64,000 bases of DNA from Aurifilum marmelostoma (GCA_027559495.1 JAMXSV010000008.1:1364001-1428000); one strand, 5' to 3'; shown: positions 1-13,448, numbered from the stretch's first letter. Numbers and translations are program-made. The notes: generated by a model not told the origin, from the letters alone.

Positions 1-1778
1 ATAAGGCCCGATACACGGATGAGACGAGGCTTGATTTCATAGCCTCATACGGTCATTACAGGCTGTTGGAGATTGAGCTCGTTTCAAAGATAAAGCAGAA
101 CCAGGGTCGGTCTTTCCAAGGGCCCTGCTTCTTGCCTGCGACGTGGGTTCAGGAGCATTGTGCCAGCCTGTTATTTAGCTTCTTTCCCTCCAGGCCTATA
201 CTGGTGCTTAGCGAGCCTCAGAACTAAGAACCTCAATCTTCTAGAAATACTACTTAAAAAACGAAACAAGTGACTTTGCATGTAGATTGATGACGTAAAA
301 TTGCAGGTATTACAAGCTTCATAACATCAACATCATCGTTGAGCTCTAGTTTTTTTGAACTGATGATAACTGTATAAGATGTTGAATTATAATTCAGTAA
401 ATAATGATACACTTGATCACCTTTTGAAAGTGATTTGTCAATCCGACCTGATCTGAAAAAGTAGGCCTGAGAATGATTGCCTGGTGGCGTGGGCGCTGCT
501 GAGCCTTTCACTAACACCAAACTTTACCTTGATCCTTTGCGCTTTGGTTTAGTCTTTATTTTCAGCGTCCTGAACTTCGAACTGACTGATCTCTCACACC
601 ATAATTCTGCTATCCAATTTCCTACACGCCGGCGTTTTGAGTTTAGTTATGGAACCTATTGAAGTATATTCGCAGAGGCCGCATTATATGTATCAACAAT
701 GCCGACACACACTCAGTAACCGAGACGAAGACAGGCGATGGTTCATGCTTGATATCAAGGTATACGGTGGAACTGAGACCATTAACGTCCGCCCAAAGGA
801 TTTTGAGAACTCGCCTTCAAGACTTGATGAATTCAGCCGGTGATTACCAGAAATTTTGCAATGGGAGATAGATGACAGACACGGAGGCGCCGAATCTCCT
901 AAGCAAAACCCAACGCTAGACTTCAGCGTGGATGGCTGTTGTGAGTGGGCCATCAGCCCCCTTTTAACGTTGCTGGAGGGAATTGCACCACGACCAAGCA
1001 ATGCTGCAACTATCACTTTGCATCACTTCTTCATTGGAGAAAGCTTTGATGCTTACCTGAGAGCCATCGACGATACCTTAGTCGCTGGCTCCATCCAGCC
1101 GAAGGACCAAATTGGATCTATTTATGATAATCCGCATGTCTTGTGGAAAACAACGTGCCCCACCTTCCAGGCAAGAGACGTAGAAGTCATCTCGATCAAT
1201 CCAACTTAGTAACGCGTTCCAGCTGCTTTATAACCTTACTGTCAACGAAGATATCTTGGTATTTCGGGCGAATGCTATCTAATGAGAGAGTGTCAGTAAT
1301 TTGTTTCTTGTAGTCACAATCCTATTAGATTTGCCTGTATTGACAATACAGTCGAGCAACATTCTCTCGAACCTGTCTCTCGCTAAAGCCTTATACCTCC
1401 TCATTTTCTTGGCATGGGCAGCCTTACCCTTATCTTCCCTCTTCCGACATATGCCAACAGCCATTGTCAGATACCCTCTAAACAGACAAGCCCTTGTTTA
1501 CTTGACCTCTGGGGGTGCATCATCGTTCGGAGCCACAACCAAAGGCCCCCGCTATTTTCCAGAAAGCCCACCGGGTTCGCATCACGAAATTCTGTCCGCG
1601 GAAAGTTGGAAACGTCCACAAAGAAAGAAAGAAAGAAGTAAGTGGCAAAGAAGTGCAGAGTGTAGTCTGGAGAGCGAAGGAGGAGAAACGCAAAACTGAG
1701 AACAGAAGGTGGGAGGCGGGAAACCGGTGGGCGGAGGGGGAGGGTGGCGCGGCCGGCGGCCCAAAGAAAAAAAGTGTG
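1..1778. other. intergenic, no supported gene
   Basis: No gene with recognisable domains is visible. Two short plus-strand reading frames lie at 649-843 and 856-1209; together they read as ordinary protein-like sequence (for example a LEGIAPRPSNAATITLHHFF stretch in the second), so a decayed or poorly spliced hypothetical gene is possible, but I find no convincing donor/acceptor pair joining them and no family match. A purine-rich AAGAAAG tract occurs at about 1620-1640. Bases 1-250 could contain the tail of a gene lying outside the window; this cannot be judged. Confidence 0.4.
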
Positions 1779-1860
1779 TGGACACACTGGGAATCGAACC
1801 CAGGACCACTCCCAAATTGCAAGATGCTAAGGGAGTATTATACCACTAAACCATGCGCCC
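1779..1860 (-). tRNA. tRNA-Ala(AGC) with a 10-nt intron
   Basis: On the minus strand a full cloverleaf can be drawn. The acceptor stem is GGGCGCA paired with TGTGTCC, followed by discriminator A. The T arm is CTGGG-TTCGAAT-CCCAG and the anticodon stem CTCCC/GGGAG. The 17 nt between the anticodon stems equal a 7-nt loop plus a 10-nt intron; placing the intron at the canonical site one nucleotide 3' of the anticodon gives anticodon AGC. The G3:U70 wobble pair of the acceptor stem, the established alanine identity element, independently supports Ala. The internal B box (GGTTCGAATCC) is intact. No other tRNA was found in the window. Confidence 0.93.
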
Positions 1861-4449
1861 TGGCTTGTTGAATGAGGCTTTTCAAATATCAGTTATATTT
1901 CGTTTTTTCGTCAGAATTGTGGCTCACGTGGTAATGTGCGGGATGCTTATGCGGGTCTGGTGGAGAAGGCGGTTCGGGCTGGGTGACTCGCCGCATTCCG
2001 GGGCCCTAATTATTCTATGATACTCGCTGAATCAGTAAAAGTATTCAGTAAGACGCGCTCAGAGGAATTAGTGATTATAAACTGTGAGCCGGAGGCTGTG
2101 AAGGAATTTCAGGACGAGAAGGCGCGGTCAGAGACTGACACCCATCAAGCCTGGAGGCAACAGTCCCTCAGGGCTAAGTACTTGTATCTTCCTAAAGCAA
2201 GAAAGAGATGGAGAAACAAGCTTGGCTAACTTGTGTCTATGTCCACCTGTTCGCCATGCGAAGAACTAGAGTTGGGCCCAGCAAACGTAAATAGAGACCG
2301 GGAAACCAGAATGAGTATGCCGCTCTTACGGAAGGTAAATTTATTTGTCCCGAAAATTGAGAATGTTCGACCCTGCAATTGACCACCCGCACAATTAGAT
2401 TCACATTACCATTTGAGCTCGAGGGAAAAGACGGCCTTTAGCATATCGACTTCAGTTTTGCTAAAACCTTGCATCCACCTCTACACAAGCACCACACGTA
2501 CGTGTAGGACAGTTCATGCCATCTCCTTGATCATTGTGACACACGACTGGCGGGCCGAAAAGTTATAGGTCAAACAAACGCCCACCCCGGTTGATCCGAG
2601 TATTCGATAACTACTACGGAGCTTCAGAAAAAGCATGTAGCAACACCCCGCCATGAACCAATGCAATAGCACCGTAGAAGGATGATCACTAGCATGCGCA
2701 TAAACTTCTCAAGTACGGTTGCGCCCTAACATGAATCCCAGTCTTATCAGATCTTTGGGCACTTATTGGCATTGGAACTATCGGCCTCGCGTGGGCGGGG
2801 CTGAGACTTTGAAAGCTTCCAGGGGTCCTCGTGACTGTCATCATATGCGGGTGGTGATCGGAAATGTCACTTTCAACTTCCCCGGGCGCGCTGTTCCTTT
2901 GCGGGCCACACCATATCGCAGTATCAAGGTTCATGATTTGCAGTCTCTGGTACGGTAAAAATCTAGCAACCTCTGACCAGGAGGCCCGTGGTACCTATCC
3001 TTGCCTAGGTAGAGCGTCCGTGTGCTCGTCCTTTTTGGTGGTCGACTAGGTTGGTCACGTATTAATGAGACTATGATTGTTTTCTATGCTTGTTCAAGGG
3101 TAGCGGAATGGCTAGTTGTGGTTCGCGGTCCGACAATCAGCGTATTTGTGTTTGGCCCTAATGTTTATTGAGTGTGGCCAGGTTTTGGGCCATGATAGAC
3201 TTTTGTCATCGAGATGAAGAGGAGGAAATGATAATCCCAATGTGGCAAAGTGAGGCCGCCACGACCAGGCTTTCGACAGGCTTTGACGAGCAGCGTAAGT
3301 CTCTGTGGTCTTCCTTTGACCGTTTCAGCACCGTCTGCCACCATTGACGACCGGATAGAACGGCAGGATAATGGTATCTTGATAGTTCAAAACTCTCAAT
3401 CGACGGTCATATAAAGCATAATGCCTGGCTCTGGAACTAGAAACAGAGGATTATGTAGACAGATGTACCGGTACATTCTCTCTGTTAAACCCTTAAGAGC
3501 AATGAATTATGTTTGGCATGCATTCGCAATTGGTAACATGCAGTGAGACCCCTGGTGAAGCCTAAACCACTGCAGCATGCATCTGCAGCGTCTGATCTCA
3601 CAAGGGTAGGCATGAACATGGCTGAGAAGGGAGAGGATAGAATGAAAGAGAAAAGAAAGAAGCAGAGAGTGTTCCCCCCCTTTCCGATCTGATCATGGTA
3701 AAGTTGTCAGTGTCTTCATGTGAAGCTGAAAATTACATTTTGGACATATAGCTTTTTCAATCATTATTTCTCAAGTGGCTTCAAATGGTCTCTTAGCTGA
3801 GTCATAATTTCAGTAATGCTTGACTGGAGGAGGCCTTTCAAAACTGAGTCTTGTCTGAAGGTAGTGTGATTGGGTTCCGAAGGGGCGCCTTATGATTCAT
3901 CATGTGTGTTTTCAATGATTTTTGACAACTACCTACCACTGGACTGCTGTGGTATGAGAATGCTGGAGAGGATGTGAGTGGAAATCCAGATGGAATCCAG
4001 GCCTGTTGCGCTGTAGATCCACTGTCCAGGCCTGCACGATGCCCCACATGCTGATTGAAACCTACTGCAGACCCCCCGCTGCCATGTGGACACTAGGACC
4101 TACTATGCCTGCCCGGACTTCTTTGTCCTCACTGTTTAGTGCCCTGAGAGCTTACTGGGAGCTAAGACACAGCAACAGCAGAAGTTCCAACATCAACAAG
4201 TCCAATTTCCACCACGTTCATCTGGCTCCTTCTAACACTCTTACAAGGCCCATCTCTTTGCTACATTGTTATGCCCCCCTCTCTTTCACACACGACGGGC
4301 TTGTAAAAACGCCAGAGCAATCAGGCGGGGTTGAGCTTCGGGCTTGAGCCGTACTCGAGCCATCGTCAGCCTCGCCCAATTCCAGCAATCAGTGTCCACC
4401 GCGCTCGACCCGACGCTCGATCCACGGCGCCGTTGACGGGAATTCCAAG
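1861..4449. other. intergenic and Med1 upstream region
   Basis: About 2.6 kb without a supportable gene. Short frames (for example 2017-2229 and 2719-2958) show no domain, no plausible splice context and no codon bias like the neighbouring genes. The last ~300 bp before the Med1 ATG should contain its promoter and leader; I see no distinctive motif beyond general pyrimidine-rich patches. Confidence 0.5.
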
Positions 4450-6565
4450 ATGGCCACCCCTCAGTCCATGAAACATGCGCCCTCGCAGCAGGGTAAGACT
4501 CCGCAGTATGCCGCCGCGACACCGGGCGCATCGGCCTCGACGCCACACTCGAACCTCCACGCAGCCTTCTCGCCCCACGGCCCCAAATCGTCCCCGCAGC
4601 AGGTTAAGAAGTCGCCTGCGACCGGCGTCATGATGGCAGCGAACAATAGCATGAATGGCCAGTCCAGCAATGGAGCTTCGGCGCCTATGAGCTTCGACAG
4701 CCCCTCTACCGCGGCGCTTAACACCATGTTGGGCATGGGCACCTTCGATGCATCGCTCGATAATATGGGTATGGGCGTGGGTGGCATATCAATTCCACGG
4801 CCAAGTGGAGACGAGGAGAGGCAGAAGAAGTTGGAGGAGATCACACACATCTTAAAGGTAGGGTGGCCGTGCCGTGTCCAAGTGACCTCAACAGGCGGGC
4901 TGACCACAATCATCTGTAAAGCAAAGGAAGGGTATTGTCAGTGAAGAGGGTCTCGAGAGGCTCGTGAAGAATAATTCTCTGGATGCAATTTGGGAAGATC
5001 GTCCTTCCTCCAGGTTGTTGCTCATAGCAGGAGCTACGATGACCTTGGAGATCGGGATCAAGGACCATGCGGTGCAGACAGTCGAGCTTCAATATGCCTA
5101 CTCGGGCGCAGATGTCACGAAGCACACGGCCAAGGCGGAGGCCATCCTGCTGGAAAACCTGAAGCTGGCACCAGGCCAGATGGCCTGGACCAAACAGCTC
5201 GACGACTTCGCAAACAACCTTGAAAACCTCGCAGCTCTTGATAAACTCAGCATCATCGATCATAAGAAGGGCGCGGTTCTGGTGACATATGACGCGATCG
5301 CAGGGCTGTTCGAGAGCCTGCAAAAGGTGCACGACTGGGATGTTCAGCAGCTGCGCAAGGAGACCAGATATGACGGGAAGCCCCACGAGCACCTCCACAT
5401 CATTGCGATGTGCGAGCGGAATGGTCGCCCTCTCATGCACGAGAAGGGCTTTGTAGGCCTGAGGGTGGAATATTGGCGCAATCAGCGATATTTCGTTCCA
5501 CCGCCGGCAAGGGCTGAGCGTTGGTACAAGGACTCAAAGCACTGGGCCATCTTGGTGAGCTGTGCGCGGAGGGATCCTATGGTCTACCAGGGCGCCGTTA
5601 AGGTCTCTGATAAGTGGATCGGCGACGAAGTGGAAATCTCTGCACCCGAGGGCATGCTGTCGGGTCTGAACTGGCAGCAGCCGCCTGACGTCGTGCTCCC
5701 TGGGAAGCCCGGCGACGAGCTGCTGCTGACGAGCCCAAGTCTACCAGAAGTCATGTTCATGGCCGTCCTTGATCCACCAGTCACTCTCCCCATCACGGTG
5801 TGGGGCGACATTCACCAATTCACCGGGATGCCTGTGGCTCACCCTACATTCATGCAGACCTTCGATTATCTCATCTTGCCTGTTGTTGGGCACTACAATC
5901 CCACCGAACCTCGCACGGTCAGGACCAAGAAAACCGTCAACACCAAGCAGAGAGATGGCACGTCCAAGCGAGTAGCGCACGAGAATGGCCTGTTTATACA
6001 CAAGCCTGTATACGGCCAGACTCTGAGCGAGCTGCCGTTCTCTCACCCCCAGCAATTGGTCCACATGCTCCCCATTCTAAGGCAGTACGCCTTCCTGTGG
6101 AACCTGCTCGACAAGTCCTTTGGCAGCCAGGCCGAGAAGTCCACAGCCAGTCCGGCAAAGACGAAGGACAACAATTCCCTGACTATGATTGCCAAGACCG
6201 ATGAATACGAAACCTTCATGAACAACGCAGTCGCGGATACAGACCGTCCCGACAACGACTCGGTCAAAATTGACGTGACACTGAACGCGCATCCACAGCC
6301 GAACCCCAAGCTACAGATCATGTTTCCCTTCCGAGGCAGGCCTGCAGATGTCACTGTGGACATCGGTGTGAACGGCGTGGTCACGGTCGATTCGACGAAC
6401 GTCGTGGACGACCAGGGACGGGTGCTTGATGGGGAAGGTAACCCTCTCGCAGGGTCGATGCCGAACCCGGCGCACACCAAGGCGAGGTTGGCTCGTATGC
6501 TAATGTTCTTTGAGAACATTGACACTTGGTGTGAGTGGATTCGTATAAATGTTGGCACGGAGTGA
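4450..6565 (+). CDS. med1: Mediator of RNA polymerase II transcription subunit 1 (Med1)
   Basis: Two exons, 4450-4857 and 4922-6565, joined over a 64-nt phase-0 intron (GTAGGG..AAAG with a CTGAC branch site), give 683 aa. Residues 1-120 are a low-complexity Ser/Pro/Asn/Met leader typical of fungal Med1. From about residue 125 (EERQKKLEEITHIL) through the ISEEG-like box (GIVSEEGLERL) to the segment MTLEIGIKDHAVQTVELQYA and the long domain to about residue 560, the sequence follows the fungal Med1 family (PF10744). In the family Med1 sits in the Mediator middle module and transmits regulator signals to RNA polymerase II in the nucleus. The start is the first ATG of the frame, in good context (AAGATGG). 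The stretch between the two exons contains an in-frame readthrough that ends at 4944, so splicing is required. Confidence 0.9.
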
Positions 6566-9059
6566 GGAATTTCGGAACTGCGACGAACAGCGGTCTGTCG
6601 AGCGTGATTAGCCACTTTACACCCAAAGCGTATCAAAGGACAGCATCCTGGGCCTCACAAGCACACCACCGCGGGATCTCCGCAATGCAGAAGCACTAGG
6701 AGGCGATTGCCATCGAGCTGGTTTTACACCCACAACTTGGCTTGACGCGATGGAGCAAAGCGTCGGATCTGACGCAGGCCCTTGAACACTCTACGACAGA
6801 AAAGCGGCAGAGGGTGGCGTTTTGGTTTACTGAGTTATATGATACCCTGGCCTTTGGCTGTAACAGACTGCATTATGCCCTTGGTAGCGAAAATGAATTC
6901 TCACGGAACATCAGTTCATATCAGTACGAATAGGTCGAGGATCGCAGGCTATCTCCCCCCCCTCCCCGGTCGTATTTTGGCCGACACTTCTGGTTTGTGC
7001 GTGTTAGACTTCCCGACTCTGGCAGGTATCTCCCGACTCAATAGATGGGAACGGGAAGGTATCATTTCCCTGGCCTCGGCATATAGAGGTCCGAGGCCGA
7101 GGCGGCGCGCTCATGTTGGCGTGTTGGTAATTGTGCGTGCACCGTCTTGGTGTGAATGCTGCTGCGACGGCGAAGTCGTGGAATGTGGAGCTTGGACCGG
7201 TCGATTGTGGCGCGATGATGTGTTCCTTACAGGGCTCATTCGGGAAGGATATTGAATTGTTGCCTAGGGAACTGCAGGAGAAGACAATCTGCCTCATCTT
7301 ATCTCGTCTCCCATCTAAATAAAACCAAACAGTCACAGTGGCATAAGATGTGGCTGTTCCGTAGGATCTGTCCAGAACATGGAACGGGCCGCAGCTTTTA
7401 CTGAGGGTCTTACGTTGTCGATGAAAAAGACGGTACTAGTGATGGAGCTCGATGCAGAGAGGAAGAGCAATGTAAACAATAACAAGACTAGTGATAAAGC
7501 TATCTAAGCAAGAGGGTGTGAAGGGTGAGACGTTGGCACCGAAACGAGATAGTCCACAATGCTCACCTGGACAATGCATCAAGTGTGAGAGATTGCAGGG
7601 CAGACCACTGAGAAAAGTTCTCAAGGGGATGCCATGTATTGTTTGTTCTGATCAGCAGTCGCGGTGGCCGATCAGAGGCCGAAATGGTGTGGTCGTCTGG
7701 CCCTTTCCAACCTGGTTCATCTTGCAGCCTTTTCTAAGCTGCTGGCTGAGACGGACTGCTTGCGTGGCCGGAATGCCTTACGGTATAGATGTTTTGAGTG
7801 GCGGGCGTCCTGGGCGTGTCGACGTGTCGCTGCTGACATATCGTTGAAGTTGGTTCCCGACTTTGCTGGTCGTTATGTTTACCATGCAAGCAGTAATGCA
7901 TGTACTTTAATAGCAAGCTACTAGCGCCGTCAGTTGGGCGTCGATCAGGGACGCGATGATGTAGCTTTTCATTGACGCAAGGGCCCTGCAGACGTCACAT
8001 TCGGCACTCCTCAGCACTCAGGGTCTTCCCGCGCGTCCTATGGTCAACGCTGGGACCTGACTATGTCCCGTAAGCCGCCCGAGCCTCGATGACTCAAGGA
8101 CTATAGATTGTAGAGGAAGCCTGTAAACTTTTCTGGAGGTCTTGGAATTACCTCTTTTTTTTTTTTTTTTTTTTTTTTTGGCGCATCATGACTGCAAGAA
8201 GCCGGCACGAGGACCTGGCTTGTGGTCTTGGACGAATCTGCATGACCGTGGGAGTGATCCGGCGTTGTCCCCGCGCACGCGCCACAACCCTCTGGATCTC
8301 ACAAGGGCGTTGGGCCATAGGCTGCCAGACACGCCAACACAGTCAAGAGGAGATGTCGGTGTCCCCGTGCGACTCTTCAGTGCATCCACCTGTCCAACCT
8401 GCTAGCCCGTTGCCCCTTGTTGCATCGTGAAGATGTTCGGGCTGTCGTGCGATTGGGCCACAAGGTTAACGGCGCCTGACAATGGGGCGGTTTCAAGGCC
8501 ATGAAGATCTACTTAGTATTTGCAACGCTGTTATTTATTGGCTATCGTTCGTGCAAAATGGAGGGAGATTTGGAAAGCACAGAAGGATTGGGTGGATGAC
8601 GGATTGTGGCCGGGTGGGCGGTCTCAAGCTCTGACATACAGCCGAGACCTGCTCCTGGAAGCATTGCATGGTGGCTGCGCAACCGTTTATAGAACAAACA
8701 TGACATGATGACCAGCAACAAAGCCTCTACACAGGAAAATCGAGGTTATGTGGCGTGTGGCAAAGATAGACATCACCACACTGTGACACATAGGCATGAT
8801 ATTGGGTACAGACAATGGACAGTGGCAGAAGGACAGAGAAGGCCTGGGTCTTTGGGCACTGAAAAGGGACAGGGGTTTCCCAACCCCCTGGAATGAGATG
8901 CCCCCACTAAAACGCGACTTCTTGGACAGTGACACGCGACGGTCCATGCCTCTTCAGGAAAGGGGTAAACAACGAGGCGACTACACTTCAGCACTCACGC
9001 GTCGAAGGCAGCCGCCAACCTGCCTCGGACTCAACTCTCCGTCACTCTGCACACCATAA
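6566..9059. other. intergenic, no supported gene
   Basis: Some 2.5 kb between the Med1 stop and the presumed Wee1 leader. Several open frames of 60-160 codons occur on both strands (for example 6782-7255 and 7491-7847) but none has a domain, a credible start or intron structure. It contains a long T homopolymer (8155-8179). Nothing else recognisable. Confidence 0.5.
8155..8179. repeat. poly-T tract, 25 nt
   Basis: An uninterrupted run of 25 T in otherwise GC-moderate intergenic DNA. No target-site duplication or retroposon body is visible next to it, so I treat it as a simple homopolymer rather than the tail of a reverse-strand retroposon. Confidence 0.85.
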
Positions 9060-9854
9060 TAGCACTCTCCTACCCTTCCCTGCAGAGAAGCCGCCACCCA
9101 TTCTCCTGTAGTGTGGTAATTACAGATCAGAGTAGATTCCTCAGCCAGTCTTTTCCCGATTTCACCTTCTTGGTCCTTTGTGTTCTTTGGTTGTCTGGCA
9201 TTTGCCATCTCGATTCACCGCACTCCGTCCCTGCCACGCGCGCCCCCTTCACCTGTTGTCTCGAGTACCGTCGCAACCTTGCGCCATCAACAACCACCAC
9301 ACTGGACGATTTCAGCCAGGGTGAACACTGGATCGCGAACTGTTAGGCAGATCGGATACCGGATTTATCCTCGACATCATTAGGCGTTTGGCGCAATTCG
9401 GACACTGCATCGACCCGTGACGCAACCGACTCCTCGACCCTAGATTTCCAATCACCCTACAAACACACAGTGCAGCACCAGCGCAAAGACAATAGACATT
9501 GTGCCTGCTATCACCGAGATGGTCTGAGGGAGAGAGACTGTTCTTCTTCTCCTCGCCTGCTTCACCTCCTCACCTACGACCTGCTGAATACCTCCACCTC
9601 CACTTGACTTTGTGCTGTTACTGCAACTTGGCTTAAGCCTTCACTCTGGTCTGTGTCGAAGAGACCAACTTGTATGCATTCATCTCACTCTTTCTGCAAT
9701 GCTCCCAAGACTGACTGACTGCTCGGCAGGGCTCACTGGCTCTTGAAGCAGTCATATTCAATACAACCCAGCAAGTCCCGAGAGCCTTCTCATACCGACC
9801 TGCGCCGAGGACCCAACCAGCCGAAACAACAACAACAAGGCCATCTGTGTGGCC
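9060..9854 (+). promoter_or_regulatory. long pyrimidine-rich leader of the Wee1-type gene, with uORFs
   Basis: The ~800 bp before the Wee1-type ATG are markedly C/T-rich with many CACC and CAAC blocks, the composition of fungal 5' untranslated leaders. It contains three short upstream ORFs: 9519-9527 (Met-Val-stop), 9674-9718 (14 codons) and 9699-9746 (15 codons). A possible leader intron, GTATGC at 9672 to GGCAG at 9729 (58 nt, with a CTGAC branch site), would remove the starts of the last two. Transcription start is not visible; that this is leader rather than promoter is inference from composition and from the absence of any gene between. Confidence 0.5.
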
Positions 9855-12800
9855 ATGTCTTATGGGAATAATAGCGGGGGCACTTTGACCCTCCCATCAC
9901 CAAACACTGTTCATCATGTGGATGTGACAGCTGCTGTCAGATCACTCAGGCGCTCCTTATCCAGATCTCCATCCAAGCTCAATATCGCGAGATCTTATTC
10001 TCAAAGTTCTGAAGGGACCATCTCGACACCAGGTTCTCCATCACCCTGTCGCATTATACAACGACCCATGCCACCTGCCTCTGCACCGCAACTGTCTCAC
10101 CAGCATTCACACTCAAACCTTTCCACACCTTTCCGACCCGGTGTCAAACTTTCCTTGCGCTCTGGCAGACCCAAAGCAGCATCTGCGAAACCTCTCAGTC
10201 GCTCCACACGTGTCTCGCCCAAGAGTCCTGTCAAGCGCGTCTTGAACCACACTACAGATTCTGGGAACTCGCTTGCTGCACTTTCGCCACCATCGTCGGA
10301 TACGTTGTCGGGACAGGAGAACGACAATCTTGTAGATGTCCCGCTGACACTTAGTCCGACTTCGCGCAAAAGCTACGACAGGCATAAATCGCGCCACTCC
10401 ATGCATCTGGATGTGTCTGGTGGAGCCTCGAAAAATATCTTCCCTCGTCTATTTGAATCTGCGGCCGACCCGATTCCTACGACTTCAGTCAGCCCACTCA
10501 AGCGCAGCGACGCCTTCATGAGTCCCATTGAGGGCAAGGCCGGCAGTCCCGTGCCGAAGCGGCGCAGTCTGCATGGTGTCACGAGCACATCAATCAGCGA
10601 ACCCAACATTTTCGAACTGACTTCTCCCGCACCCCGAAATTTCGCGATCCACGAGGACAGGAAGAAAGACAACGACCACTTCGATGCCGAAGTTTCCTTT
10701 CCTGCCGAACCCCCAGTTTCTCCCACGCCAGTAGCCATGCCGCGGCGATCCGACTCGTTGCGAAGATCCACTCTACAGCAGCGCCCGGGCGACAAGTCGT
10801 CATGGGGACGCCGTCAGGGGGAGAAGCATCTCGCCCAGATGGGGGCGGAAGCTGCGACTCCCTTCACGAGGGGTAGGCCTCGCGTCTCGCTGGACCAGTT
10901 TGTGCAGCCTGCGCTGCCTCGAGACAGCCCGTTTTCTACACAACCGCCGCTGCCCAACCCTTCGCTGCATATATTGGACCGGTCGAATGCGCCAAACCAA
11001 CCTCATCCGCTTTCCCGATCGGTGACGACGTCTTCCTCAAACTCGAGTCTCCCCGATGACTCCCCTACCCACATTCCCGTGCAGTTCGAACGTCCTCGGG
11101 CTGTTCACCAATTCGCAAAGTCTTTGCCGCTAGGCGCAAGACCTTTGTTTGAGAATAGCACCAAGAATGCCGCAACCCCGGCCTACAAAAACGCGAGGCC
11201 GTTGCAGGATGCCTTCAAGTCCACTGGACTCATTTCCAAAGTGAATCGCAACCCTGAGCTGGGACAGTCCACTTTCGGCGAATCGAAGGCAGTCATGCCT
11301 GATACGCCCTGCAAAAAACCGATTTACCCATCCAACACGTACCCTCCCTCGTCTGGCGGCGGCAAGGGACGACACAACCCCTTCGGCTCGCCTCCGAGTC
11401 CTTTCTCGCCCGGCAACAAGGACACTTTCGTGCTTGGCGAGTCCGAGAAAGTCTCCAGCTTTTTCAAATCCTTCCAGCCTTCGCAAGCTCGCAGGGGCAG
11501 CATCTTCAACCCTGACTGCGATCTCGACACTCAGAACCTGGCGGACAGTGTTGAATACCCGCCCACCCCGACAAAGTCGGTCTTTTTCAGGAGCATTGGC
11601 AATTCTAAAACAGCCCCTGACTCGCCATTTGTGAAGACGGCTGCATCTGTACCTGCAACCATCTCCGCAGTGAACTTTCGCGACATTCGTCATATTCCTG
11701 ACCCGCTCTGTAAGTTAACTCCCAGTCAGTGTCCGATCGGCGCTGTCGTTGCGAAGCAGACACACCTGGAGACCGCTCAATCTGAAGCCGTTTCTCGAGG
11801 TGGACTGTCCACGCGCACGTCAGGGTCACCATCCCTACAGACCAAGTCTCGAGTGCGACAGATTCTTCGTGCGACACCCGAGCCGCTCAGGCTTGATTTG
11901 ACAGCCCCTCTCATATCCAGCCAGAAGAGAGTGAAGTTTGCTAAGACAGCTGTCGCGACCACAGCAAGTCCCCTAGGACAATTCGACAAGATCACCGCCA
12001 AGTCTCCCAAGACCCCGCGAGACAGCAATGCTCTGATGCCTCCCGATCTCAGCTCGCTGTCCATTCCTAACAATGACGCTCCGAATGGCACAACATTCGG
12101 GTCTTTCCCGCCAGAGACCCCAACGGCGAGACAGGGGGCTCCCTTTGGGGGATTCGCTGACCGACGCATGAGCATTACCCCTGTCAATGGCCAAGGCTTT
12201 GGCGACATTGACATGGATCTTAAGTCGCGCTTCGACCAGGTTGAAGTCGTTGGAAAGGGCGAGTTTTCTCAGGTCTATAGGGTCGCAAAGATACCAGCGT
12301 CGACCACGATCACGCAGAACGGTACACCTGGAACGCCTCCGACTCCATCTCAGGCGCAAGTCTTTGCTGTGAAGAAGACTCGTCTCCCCTTCTTTGGTGC
12401 CAGGGACCGCGAGGTCAAGATGCGGGAAGTCAGAATTCTCAAGACGCTTCAGGGACGCCCCCACGTGCTGCAGTTTGTCGACAGCTGGGAGAAACAATAC
12501 CACCTCTACATTCAGACGGAATACTGCGAAGAAGGCAGTCTCTCGAGCTTCCTGGGCACAGTCGGCGCAGCGGGTCGCCTGGACGACTTCAGGATCTGGA
12601 AGATCTTGATTGAGACAGGCATGGTAAGTCACTTTGGACTCTGATATCTATAACATGTCAGATGCTAACAGTTATTGCAGGGCTTGCAGAGCGTGCACGA
12701 AGCTGGTTTTATTCATCTTGACCTCAAGCCTGCCAACGTCCTTATCAATTACGAGGGCCAGCTGAAGATTGGAGACTTTGGTATGGCTACGCAGTGGCCT

Positions 12801-13448
12801 GCCGCACGAGGCATCGAAGGAGAGGGCGACCGCCGATATATTGCCCCCGAGATCCTTCAGGGCAAATACGATAAGCCTGCGGATGTGTTCTCGCTTGGTC
12901 TCATCCTGTTCGAGATTGCTAGCAATGTCTGGCTTCCGGACAATGGGCCTCACTGGCTTGCGCTGCGTGAGGGTAACTTTTCGGCTGTACCCACAGGACC
13001 CTTGACGGGCAGCGAATCCGATGCCCTTGTGCGAGATGTGACGGGAATGCCCATTGCAGGGGACGCGGATTTGAACACGGACATGTCGCCTCTTGATGAT
13101 GATGACGGGGTAGGCTCTGTTCCGGACGATGACCACCCGGAATTCCCACGCAACTTCATGCACTCGCCGACACACGACGCTAGCAACCTATTTGGCGCCC
13201 CAAGGCGCAGCCAGCTTCAGCACCCTCCTGCCTTTATGGTTCAGGCCGATCATGGAGGCTCGCTGGACCAGGTTGTGGCACGGATGCTTGCGCCGAACCC
13301 TGCTGATCGTCCAACTATTCAGCAGTTGCTCGAGGTCGACTCGGTGCAATGGGTTATCACTCACCGACGTGCGGGTGCCACGGTGTTCGAGGGCAACTGG
13401 GGTCCTCAGGATGATGGGGAGATTGACACGGAGATGGCGGATGTCTGA
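9855..13448 (+). CDS. wee1: Wee1-type protein kinase (Swe1 homologue)
   Basis: Exons 9855-12623 and 12681-13448 around a 57-nt phase-0 intron (GTAAGT..TGCAG, branch GCTAAC) give 1178 aa. Residues 1-790 are a disordered Ser/Thr/Pro-rich regulatory arm with many SP/TP sites. The kinase domain starts near residue 798 with the glycine loop GKGEFSQV, then FAVKK (about 837), a WEKQYHLYIQTEYCEEGSL hinge region (about 880-898), catalytic HLDLKPAN (about 934-941), IGDFGMA (about 952) and the EGDRRYIAPEIL activation segment, whose EGD triad is typical of Wee1. An acidic insert lies in the C lobe (around PLDDDDG). Family role: inhibitory tyrosine phosphorylation of the mitotic CDK, delaying G2/M and linking cell size, stress and septation to mitosis. 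Translation is assigned to ATG 9855; a GTG two codons upstream is in frame but not a eukaryotic start. Confidence 0.93.

Noticed and set aside
649..1209. Possible two-exon hypothetical gene at the left edge
   Set aside because: Frames are protein-like, but no acceptable intron joins them and no domain is recognisable, so it is only mentioned in the intergenic entry.
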